From DATHWB01 sp041744795 (GTDB lineage: Bacteria; Actinomycetota; Acidimicrobiia; Spongiisociales; ZC4RG35): DNA of 11,949 bases. The stretch spans positions 1 through 11,949 of the forward strand of contig JBGTKD010000051.1 of assembly GCA_041744795.1 (NCBI GenBank), written 5' to 3'. Below, one piece after another: positions 1 through 5,393 of this stretch; within the stretch, counting starts at the first letter, position 1, and every line of letters starts with the position of its first letter. The notes below the pieces were generated by a model that was given only the letters and a program-made list of their open reading frames with translations, was not told where the DNA came from and made no database searches. Both the position numbers and the translations under genes were made by a program.

Positions 1-64
1 GGCACGGACAGATCGCCTCACAGTTGCACGCCTCGTAGTAACTCCCGCTCAAGGCCCAGCCCAC
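1..64 (-). CDS. DUF1326 family protein, N-terminal fragment (cut by window edge)
   Basis: Only the first 21 residues lie in the window; the gene continues past position 1. The visible protein reads GSYYEACNCEAICPC near its N-terminus. This is the typical opening of DUF1326 proteins, whose closely spaced cysteines (here at residues 13, 15, 19 and 21) suggest metal or thiol chemistry, although no function is established. I chose the GTG start at position 64 because a perfect AGGAGG lies 5 nt upstream. The gene begins 10 nt after the stop codon of the DUF2182 membrane protein, so the two very likely share a transcript. DUF1326 and DUF2182 genes are commonly neighbours, which supports both calls. 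The family assignment rests on a short stretch, but that stretch is distinctive. Confidence 0.8.
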   Translation of the reverse strand, partial: MGWALSGSYYEACNCEAICPC

Positions 65-74
65 ACGAACCTCC

Positions 75-836
75 TCACATCGACATCGGACCAATGCCCG
101 TCAGACCGGACGCCAGATCCGGGATCATCAGCACCGCGATCGCCAGCAACGCGCAGGCTATTCCCACCGCACGTGCGAACCGCTCACCGTGCCGCCACAG
201 CTTCTCAACGGCAACTACCACCGCGATCGCTGCCATCGCCCACACGTTCATAACCCCGAACACGAACACCACAAGCATCAATGACCAGCAACAACCGAGG
301 CACACGAGTCCGTGGCGGACACCCACGCGAAGGTCACGAGCCGTGCCTCGGATGGACCCGTATTGGATGAGCAATCCGATCGGGTTGCGGCACTGGCCGA
401 GCAGCTGGCGCTTCATGGGGGTTGCGTAATAGGCCGCACCCAGCAACAAGGCGGACGCAGCCACAAACGACGCGCTCGCGCCTTGCGTTACCAAGATTTC
501 GAAAAGTCCGGCGACACCAAAGGCCACGACCCCGGTGGCGGCCCACACGAGGAGATACCCGGATGCGAAGGAAGCCGTCCGTGCCAGCACCGGACCTTCG
601 AGGGAGCCGGTGTAGAGCAGCGCGAAGGGGATAACAGACGGAAGCATCATCGCCGCCATCATCGCCGCCCACATGAGGACGAAGCTCCCAGCGCCCATGC
701 CTGCCGTCCCGGCCATGGTCCACATCCCGTGTGCTCGCCAGGTAACCCATGCCGCCAAGGCGAATGCGACACCTACCAGCAGCACAGCCGCACTCAACTG
801 AGGTCGTCCTGTTCGAGACCACCCTATCGACTGCAT
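75..836 (-). CDS. DUF2182 family integral membrane protein
   Basis: This is a 253-residue polytopic membrane protein. After a short basic N-terminus come several hydrophobic segments: about 14-32, 50-76, 92-112, 120-137, 176-210 and 224-240. The motif WAAMMAAMMLPS (about 56-67) is the hallmark of DUF2182, described in databases as a predicted metal-binding membrane protein. A CLGCCW cluster (about 179-184) at the start of a late helix, and MKRQLLGQC with NPIG after it (about 141-154), are also family-like. The Met and Cys clusters would suit soft-metal binding, but the substrate is unknown. The start is uncertain. I chose ATG at 836; GTG at 848 adds four residues, and neither has a good Shine-Dalgarno. 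A TANNNT box (TAGTGT, 850-845) sits 8 nt before the ATG, so leaderless expression is possible. The partner gene just downstream encodes a DUF1326 protein. Confidence 0.85.
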   Translation of the reverse strand: MQSIGWSRTGRPQLSAAVLLVGVAFALAAWVTWRAHGMWTMAGTAGMGAGSFVLMWAAMMAAMMLPSVIPFALLYTGSLEGPVLARTASFASGYLLVWAATGVVAFGVAGLFEILVTQGASASFVAASALLLGAAYYATPMKRQLLGQCRNPIGLLIQYGSIRGTARDLRVGVRHGLVCLGCCWSLMLVVFVFGVMNVWAMAAIAVVVAVEKLWRHGERFARAVGIACALLAIAVLMIPDLASGLTGIGPMSM

Positions 837-983
837 GCCGCCGCACACTAGGCGACCAATTCTGAACGGCCGCCGGTCATTTGGCCTCGGGCCCGCTGAT
901 CCAGATCCCCTTCGTCGAGGGCTGCATCGCCCGGTCGAGCACTGATCGCACGTCGGACTCGATCGTCACCATGTCCGTCGTGT

Positions 984-1003
984 CCCACACTATTCCGTGT
1001 GGG
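984..1003. repeat. 7-bp inverted repeat hairpin
   Basis: CCCACAC and GTGTGGG form a perfect 7-bp stem around a 6-nt loop (TATTCC). It lies 17 nt from the larger hairpin at 1021-1053. It could be a second part of a terminator or a protein-binding palindrome. There is no T-tract on either side. Confidence 0.5.
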
Positions 1004-1020
1004 TAACCCTCTGAAATGGC

Positions 1021-1053
1021 AAGCGCCGCACCTCTTTTGTTGGTGCGGCGCTT
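1021..1053 (-). terminator. Strong hairpin, probable tRNA transcript terminator
   Basis: AAGCGCCGCACC and GGTGCGGCGCTT form a perfect 12-bp, GC-rich stem with a 9-nt loop. It lies about 110 nt downstream of the tRNA-Gly copies on the minus strand and is followed by no long T-run. Hairpins without a U-tract are common as actinobacterial terminators. The minus-strand assignment is inferred from the neighbouring tRNA, since the hairpin itself is symmetric. Confidence 0.6.
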
Positions 1054-1164
1054 GTTGGTGCCGAGTGGCGAACCTGACCTCACCACAGCACAACCGACCA
1101 CACCGGGCGGAATCGGGCACGACTTGCGAACACAGGCGGCGTGCTTCTGCGAACACGCCATGGA

Positions 1165-1237
1165 TGGAGCGGGTGAGGGGAATCGAACCCCCGTATCGAG
1201 CCGTGGTGGGAGTCTCGTGTTCCGGTGGCGCACGCGC
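1165..1237 (-). pseudogene. Degenerate tRNA-Gly copy (pseudo-tRNA)
   Basis: The 3' half, including the T arm, acceptor 3' strand, discriminator and encoded CCA, is identical to the intact tRNA-Gly that starts 91 bases further along: 39 of 39 bases (1163-1201 versus 1254-1292). The identity returns for 8 bases on the 5' side of the anticodon stem. The remainder is broken. The anticodon arm has 4 extra bases, so only CGAG/CTCG can still pair around a very large loop. The D arm is shortened by about 5 bases and no longer has the GTTC that would pair with GAAC. The acceptor 5' strand reads GCGCGTG instead of GCGGGTG. It cannot fold as a normal tRNA. It could be a decayed tandem duplicate or a leftover of integration at the tRNA 3' end. 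Confidence 0.8.
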
Positions 1238-1255
1238 CGTCGATGGGCTGATTGA

Positions 1256-1329
1256 TGGAGCGGGTGAGGGGAATCGAACCCCCGTATCGAGCTTGGGAAG
1301 CTCGTGTTCTGCCATTGAACTACACCCGC
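1256..1329 (-). tRNA. tRNA-Gly (anticodon CCC)
   Basis: The minus strand folds as a complete 74-nt tRNA. The acceptor stem is GCGGGTG/CACCCGC. The D arm is GTTC/GAAC around AATGGCA, and the anticodon arm is CGAGC-TTCCCAA-GCTCG. A 4-nt variable loop is followed by the T arm GGGGG-TTCGATT-CCCCT, discriminator T and an encoded CCA. The loop TTCCCAA gives anticodon CCC, which reads GGG codons. A TATCCT -10 box lies 10 nt upstream. Open frames reading GIEPPYRA or GNRTPVSS over this stretch are the well-known false translations of a tRNA and should not be annotated as proteins. Confidence 0.97.
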
Positions 1330-1339
1330 GATTGGAGCG

Positions 1340-1345
1340 AGGATA
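1340..1345 (-). promoter_or_regulatory. Probable -10 box of tRNA-Gly
   Basis: TATCCT on the minus strand (1345 to 1340) lies 10 nt before the tRNA 5' end and matches TANNNT. The -35 region is not convincing. Confidence 0.45.
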
Positions 1346-1514
1346 CCGGATCCTCTGGAGCGAAGAGAAGCGGCACGGGAGGTGGCGACCTTCAAGCCTC
1401 CGCGCCGCTACCGACGAGAAGCCTCACTGCGGCCACCACCGTGAAGGCACCCACCAGCGAAACCAGCTCCGCCGAGGAAGATGCTGAACCGCGGGCGGGC
1501 GCGAAGCCCTGTCC

Positions 1515-1907
1515 TCAGTCCGAGGAGCCGCGTGAGGCCGCGCTCTCGGACAGGGCGACCTTCAGTGCGGGCTGGTCTTTCAGCCCCTCGCGCAAGTCCC
1601 ATCCCAAGACTGAGGCCACTCGTACCGGGGTGGTGGCAATAACCGAGGCATTGCGCGGCTCCAACTCGAGGACACCCACCTCCCCGAAGTAGTCCCCCGC
1701 TCCGAGGTCTGCGACGTGCCTCCCAGCCCGGTGGACGGTCACGTTCCCTGCGAGGAGTGCATAGAACTTGGTAGGCAGGTCACCCTCTTCCGCGAGGACG
1801 GCGCCGCGCTCGTGGTCTTCGACGCGCATCAGCTTTGCTACGCGGCCCTTGTCGTCAGCCGACAACTCGGCGAATAGCGGCACCGCATCCGATTCGACAG
1901 CATCCAA
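1515..1907 (-). CDS. Stand-alone cyclic-nucleotide-binding domain protein
   Basis: This 130-residue protein is a single cNMP-binding (Crp/PKA-type) domain with no DNA-binding helix-turn-helix and no channel or kinase part. The phosphate-binding cassette is at about 71-90: GDYFGEVGV, then a short spacer, then PRNASV. It aligns without gaps to the cassette FGE-(8)-PRAAT of cAMP-binding proteins and keeps the Glu (76) and Arg (85) that contact the ribose and cyclic phosphate. I chose TTG at 1907 because AGGAGG lies 6 nt upstream; no in-frame ATG is suitable. The open frame continues upstream only as a shadow of mnhG. It follows mnhG by 56 nt on the same strand, so it is probably the last gene of the Mrp operon. 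A role in regulating the antiporter is inference. Confidence 0.85.
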   Translation of the reverse strand: MDAVESDAVPLFAELSADDKGRVAKLMRVEDHERGAVLAEEGDLPTKFYALLAGNVTVHRAGRHVADLGAGDYFGEVGVLELEPRNASVIATTPVRVASVLGWDLREGLKDQPALKVALSESAASRGSSD

Positions 1908-1963
1908 AATCGACCTCCTGGCTCCGGTGCCACGCCAATTGACCGATGCCGGCCTTGGGCGTC

Positions 1964-2287
1964 TCAGGGGCTTTGGTCGTCGTCGATGACGGTTCTCGGG
2001 TCCAACTCGGTTCCGGCGTGATAGGTGGCCCGTCCCACGAGGTGGGCACCTATCGGCGCCGTGGTGAATTGCAGCATCAGCACCAGAGACAACTTGGCGA
2101 TTGGTCCTGCTGTAGGAAGGACGAGGACTGCTCCGAAAACAACCATCGCCAGGCCCAGCGTGGCCGGCTTCGTAGCTGCATGCATCCGGGCGAAGATGTC
2201 CCGGAAGCGGTGAAGGCCGATGGCCGAAATCACCGCCAACGACGAACCGAAAACCAGAAACGCCGAAGCGAGAAGTTCCACGATCAT
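1964..2287 (-). CDS. mnhG: Na+/H+ antiporter subunit G (MnhG/MrpG)
   Basis: This 107-residue small membrane subunit of the Mrp antiporter has three hydrophobic segments: about 4-24, 41-58 and 64-84. The segment GLHRFRDIFARMHAATKPATLG (about 23-44) is the signature of the MnhG/PhaG family. MrpG is needed for assembly and activity of the complex but does not carry the proton path. ATG at 2287 overlaps the stop of mnhF by 4 nt (ATGA), which fixes the start; the longer open frame upstream is a shadow. The hydrophilic C-terminus (TELDPRTVIDDDQSP) is somewhat acidic. Confidence 0.93.
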   Translation of the reverse strand: MIVELLASAFLVFGSSLAVISAIGLHRFRDIFARMHAATKPATLGLAMVVFGAVLVLPTAGPIAKLSLVLMLQFTTAPIGAHLVGRATYHAGTELDPRTVIDDDQSP

Positions 2288-2547
2288 GCGCCCCGCCTTT
2301 CGATGTAGCGGGCGACAAGCGAAGTGCCGGTGAATCCCAGGAGGGCGGCCACAACCATGGCATTGAGGTATGTGTCCTCCTCCGTTCTTGCTGCCAGAAC
2401 CGCTAGTCCGGCGGAGAACACGACAAGCAGCGTGTCGAGTGCCACCGTCTTGTCGGGCAGTGATCCCGGCCGTAGGAGCTTGATGACGGTGAGAAGGCCG
2501 GCGAAGGCGAGCAGTCCCATTGAGATCGTGGTTGCTACCTCGATCAC
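2284..2547 (-). CDS. mnhF: Na+/H+ antiporter subunit F (MnhF/MrpF)
   Basis: This is an 87-residue protein with three TM segments (about 4-22, 36-52, 60-80). The motif RPGSLPDKTVALDTL (about 26-40) is the MrpF signature and contains the conserved Pro-Asp and Asp residues. MrpF is one of the small subunits required for an active Mrp complex. It starts at GTG 2547, overlapping the mnhE stop by 4 nt (GTGA) with GGAGAGG just upstream, and it overlaps mnhG by 4 nt at its end. Length is normal for the family. Confidence 0.94.
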   Translation of the reverse strand: MIEVATTISMGLLAFAGLLTVIKLLRPGSLPDKTVALDTLLVVFSAGLAVLAARTEEDTYLNAMVVAALLGFTGTSLVARYIERRGA

Positions 2548-3056
2548 GAGACCTCTCCTTCCGGGGTCGCTGAGGCGAACTCTTCGGAAAAGGCGCGCAT
2601 AGACAGACGCTCGAACTCGAGTACGGCCTGACGAGCCTCTTCGATCGTGTGGAGGTGGAGGACGTGGACCTTGAGCTGCATGGTCGTTTCATCCGCTTCG
2701 AGCGTGAGGGTGCCAGGCGTGAGGGAGACGAGGTTCGCTACGAGGATGGCGATAGCCGGTGTCTTGGTCCGCAACTGGACGTTGACCACCGCAGGAGCCA
2801 CTCGGCTGCCAGGCGTGATGACTTCCCAAGCTATCCGCGAGGCGGCTTCGACGAGTTTGATAATGAAGTAGATCACCAACCAGACAGCCGCCAGAGGACG
2901 GAAGCGCAGCCACGGACCGGGCGTGCGCGGTGGTACCAGAGCGGTTACCAGCAGAGCTGCGGCGATTCCGCCGAGGACGTTCGCCCAGGTGGCCGATTCC
3001 CACAGAGCTACCCACACCACCGCCAGCCAACCGAGGACGACGATCCAACGCATCAT
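2544..3056 (-). CDS. mnhE: Na+/H+ antiporter subunit E (MnhE/MrpE)
   Basis: This 170-residue protein is of usual MrpE length. The N-terminal half has hydrophobic segments (about 3-20, 24-42, 55-75). The C-terminal half is a cytoplasmic domain carrying family motifs: RIAWEVITPGSRVAP, then NLVSLTPGTLTLEAD, then KVHVLHLH. MrpE is a membrane-anchored subunit that supports assembly. ATG at 3056 overlaps the mnhD stop (ATGA). A second ATG follows directly at 3053, so the start is ambiguous by one codon. The end overlaps mnhF by 4 nt. Confidence 0.94.
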   Translation of the reverse strand: MMRWIVVLGWLAVVWVALWESATWANVLGGIAAALLVTALVPPRTPGPWLRFRPLAAVWLVIYFIIKLVEAASRIAWEVITPGSRVAPAVVNVQLRTKTPAIAILVANLVSLTPGTLTLEADETTMQLKVHVLHLHTIEEARQAVLEFERLSMRAFSEEFASATPEGEVS

Positions 3057-4546
3057 GAGTTCATCACCGCCCGTACGTAGGCGGAGGGGTCGACGAGGGT
3101 TTCAGCCGCGTTCAGCCCAAGCTCGTATAGCGGGGCCGCCGCGACTACGAACGCGAGGCCAGCGACTACCAGGGCCGATGTCGCCCAGACCATGAGTCTC
3201 GGGTTGCGCGTTTGGTTGCGCTCAAGACCTACCGGTCGTGGGGGCTCCTCGGTCGCCGTGCCCCAGAAGACTCCTGCCCAGATCTTGGTCATGGAAAAGA
3301 GCGTCAACAGACTGACGAGGATCGCCACTCCAACCGTCAAGTTGGCGCCGATTTCAAGTCCGCTCTGGATGAGAGTCAGCTTGGCCACGAAACCCGACAG
3401 GGGGGGTATGCCAGCGAGACTCAGCGCGGGGAGGAGGAACAAAGTCGCCAAAAGCGGGCTCGCATGGAGCATGCCGCCTAGCTTGCTGAGCGCCGCCGTG
3501 CCTGTTCGCTCCTCGATCAGTCCGCCTACGAGGAACAGGGTGGTCTTGATGATGATGTGGTGGACGACGTAGAAGACGGTGGCAGCCAATCCGGCGACGG
3601 TGAACAGGCCGAGCCCGAAGATCATGTACCCGATCTGACTAATGATGTGAAAACTCAGGATCCGCTTCACGTCATCTTGCGCGATCGCACCGAGGACACC
3701 CACGATCATGGTGAGGCCTGAGACAGCGAGCAGAAGCGTCGATGGTCCGTCCGACGGGAACAGCAGCGTTTGGCTGCGGATGATGGCGTAGACGCCCACC
3801 TTCGTCAGAAGCCCAGCAAAGATCGCCGTCACTGGCGACGCGGCCGCCGGATACGAATCGGGTAGCCAGAAAAAGAGGGGGAAGATGGCGGCTTTCACAC
3901 CGAATACGACGAGAAACAGGATCCCCAGCGCATTTCGGAGACCCGGATCGACTTCTGCGAGCCTGATGGCCAACTCCGCCATATTGACTGTTCCGGTTGC
4001 TGCGTAGACCAGCCCTATGGCAGTTATGAACAACGTCGATGCCAGAAGGCTGATCACGACGTAGCTCATGCCATGTCGGACTTGGAGGCGGGAGCCGCCG
4101 AACGTGATGAGCACGTAACTCGCCGTCAGGGTGATTTCGAAAGCCACGAACAGGTTGAACAGGTCGCCTGTCAAGAACGAGGCAGATACTCCGGCGGCGA
4201 GGATCAGGTAGACGGCGTGGAACGGAGAGACGGTGTCGTCGGTGCGCTCACTTCCGATCGCAAAGAGCAGCACCGCCAGCAGCATCAAAGACGAGACGGT
4301 CAGCATGATTGCCGAGAAGGTGTCTGCGACCAGCGTTATACCGACGGTCGGTTCCCACCCTCCGGCTCCAAGAGCTATGACTGAGCCGTCTGCGACGCGA
4401 ACGAGCAGAGAGATGCTGGCGAGGACTGTGGCGGTAAGGACGGTGACCGATAGAGCCCTACGGAGGAGCGGCCACCTGCCGAGCCCTAGGCAAACTGCCG
4501 CACCGGCCAGCGGAAGAACGATCGGCAGTGCGATGGCCACATTCAT
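3053..4546 (-). CDS. mnhD: Na+/H+ antiporter subunit D (MnhD/MrpD)
   Basis: This 497-residue protein is of the NuoL/M/N-like proton-pumping family and is one of the two large antiporter modules of Mrp. It has about 14 TM helices. The ion-path residues known from Mrp and complex I are visible: Glu137 in FVAFEITL, Lys218 in VFGVKAAIFPLFFWLP, and Lys249 in GLLTKVGVYAIIR. A later helix carries HHIIIKTTLFLVGG. The pattern LPDSYPAAASPV is typical of MrpD. It starts at ATG 4546, overlapping mnhC by 4 nt, and overlaps mnhE by 4 nt at its end. Nothing appears broken; length matches typical MrpD of about 490-500 residues. Confidence 0.96.
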   Translation of the reverse strand: MNVAIALPIVLPLAGAAVCLGLGRWPLLRRALSVTVLTATVLASISLLVRVADGSVIALGAGGWEPTVGITLVADTFSAIMLTVSSLMLLAVLLFAIGSERTDDTVSPFHAVYLILAAGVSASFLTGDLFNLFVAFEITLTASYVLITFGGSRLQVRHGMSYVVISLLASTLFITAIGLVYAATGTVNMAELAIRLAEVDPGLRNALGILFLVVFGVKAAIFPLFFWLPDSYPAAASPVTAIFAGLLTKVGVYAIIRSQTLLFPSDGPSTLLLAVSGLTMIVGVLGAIAQDDVKRILSFHIISQIGYMIFGLGLFTVAGLAATVFYVVHHIIIKTTLFLVGGLIEERTGTAALSKLGGMLHASPLLATLFLLPALSLAGIPPLSGFVAKLTLIQSGLEIGANLTVGVAILVSLLTLFSMTKIWAGVFWGTATEEPPRPVGLERNQTRNPRLMVWATSALVVAGLAFVVAAAPLYELGLNAAETLVDPSAYVRAVMNS

Positions 4547-4965
4547 GTGCGGGTCTCGTGTTGGGCCAAGTCATCCTCAGACAGCAAACCCGAATCGTCC
4601 TGTCGCTCAATCCGGGTAGCTGCCATCTCGGCGATGCGGCGATCTTCGACGTCGTCTTCGACCTCGTCAGTGTCTGTCATGAGCCAGTTCCTGTAGGCCA
4701 TCGTCAACAGGTACGCGCTGACCCCGAACGTGATCACGATCGCGGTGAGAGCAAGGGCCTGCGGTAGCGGATCTGACGCCGGTCCGCTACCTACATCGAC
4801 TAGTGGGGCGCGCCCGGCGCTTCCTCCTGCCTGGAGCAGGAGCAGGTTGGCACCGTGCCCGAGCATGGCCAGTCCGATCACGATCCGGCTCAAGTTCCTC
4901 TGCATCAGCAGGTAGGAGCCGATTCCGTACAGGGCCGTGACGGTGAGTACGAGAACAATCGTCAC
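4543..4965 (-). CDS. mnhC: Na+/H+ antiporter subunit C (MnhC/MrpC), acidic tail
   Basis: This 140-residue NuoK-like subunit has three TM segments (about 2-22, 26-46, 69-90). The motif IVIGLAMLGHGANLLLL (about 28-44) and LPQALALTAIVITFG (about 67-81) are diagnostic of MrpC. The C-terminus carries an extra hydrophilic tail of roughly 45 residues rich in Asp and Glu (from about TDTDEVEDDVEDRR onward). This is longer than in many MrpC proteins of about 110-115 residues. GTG at 4965 overlaps the mnhB stop by 4 nt, and the end overlaps mnhD by 4 nt. Confidence 0.95.
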   Translation of the reverse strand: MTIVLVLTVTALYGIGSYLLMQRNLSRIVIGLAMLGHGANLLLLQAGGSAGRAPLVDVGSGPASDPLPQALALTAIVITFGVSAYLLTMAYRNWLMTDTDEVEDDVEDRRIAEMAATRIERQDDSGLLSEDDLAQHETRT

Positions 4966-5393
4966 GCCGGCTCCTCGTCCTTGTCTCCAAGAGTGAGAAT
5001 GAGCGCGGCGACCAAACCGATGACGATCAGGAACACGCCGATATCAAACGGGAGGGCGGACGTAGCCTTCAGTACTCCCAGGACGGGAAGCTCGAACTCG
5101 ATCTTCACGCTCTCCAAGAAAGCATCGCCCCATACCCAACCCAGCGCTCCGGTACCCACGGCTAGCGCCAGCCCAGCCCCCATTACGACCTGAGGAGAGA
5201 CAACAACAACCCTCGCGACTTCATCTCGTCCGCCGGCGACGAACCACAAGATGAGAGTGGTTCCTGCGACGAGTCCCGCTACGAACCCGCCACCCGGAGC
5301 GTTGTGGCCAGAAAAAAGAAGGAACAGGGAGAAGACGAGCGCAGTGCGGATGATAATTTCGACCAAGCCGTCAAGGATGAGTGAGCGGTTCAC
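4962..5393 (-). CDS. mnhB: Na+/H+ antiporter subunit B (MnhB/MrpB)
   Basis: This 143-residue protein has four TM segments (about 13-28, 34-53, 63-88, 114-136). GHNAPGGGFVAGLVAG (about 29-44) is the diagnostic MnhB signature, and ALPFDIGVFLIVIG near the end is also conserved. MrpB sits beside the C-terminal part of MrpA in the complex. Start GTG at 5393 overlaps the mnhA stop (GTGA), and the end overlaps mnhC by 4 nt. Length is normal. Confidence 0.95.
   Translation of the reverse strand: MNRSLILDGLVEIIIRTALVFSLFLLFSGHNAPGGGFVAGLVAGTTLILWFVAGGRDEVARVVVVSPQVVMGAGLALAVGTGALGWVWGDAFLESVKIEFELPVLGVLKATSALPFDIGVFLIVIGLVAALILTLGDKDEEPA

Larger units (their letters stand above)
849..1164. other. Non-coding stretch with two hairpins
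   Basis: About 316 bases lie between the DUF2182 start and the degenerate tRNA copy, and I see no convincing protein gene here. The only open frame (minus strand, ATG at 972, stop at 877, 31 codons) has no ribosome binding site and no recognisable family. The stretch holds two inverted repeats, at 984-1003 and 1021-1053, downstream of the minus-strand tRNA region. The rest shows no feature I can name. Confidence 0.6.

Noticed and set aside
877..972. 31-codon minus-strand ORF upstream of the tRNA region
   Set aside because: It has no ribosome binding site and no family likeness, and the longer version of the frame runs through a hairpin and the tRNA.
1163..1292. Attachment-site pair bounding a mobile element
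   Set aside because: No integrase or cargo lies between or beside the repeats, and they are only 91 bases apart. Kept only as an alternative origin for the pseudo-tRNA.
999..1692. Plus- and minus-strand ORFs translating as GNRTPVSS, GIEPPYRA or VVQWQNTSFPSS
   Set aside because: These are false translations of tRNA-Gly and its degenerate copy.
1908..2363. Upstream part of the long open frame preceding the cNMP domain
   Set aside because: It overlaps mnhG and mnhF in another frame and has no family likeness; the AGGAGG-TTG at 1907 explains the true start.
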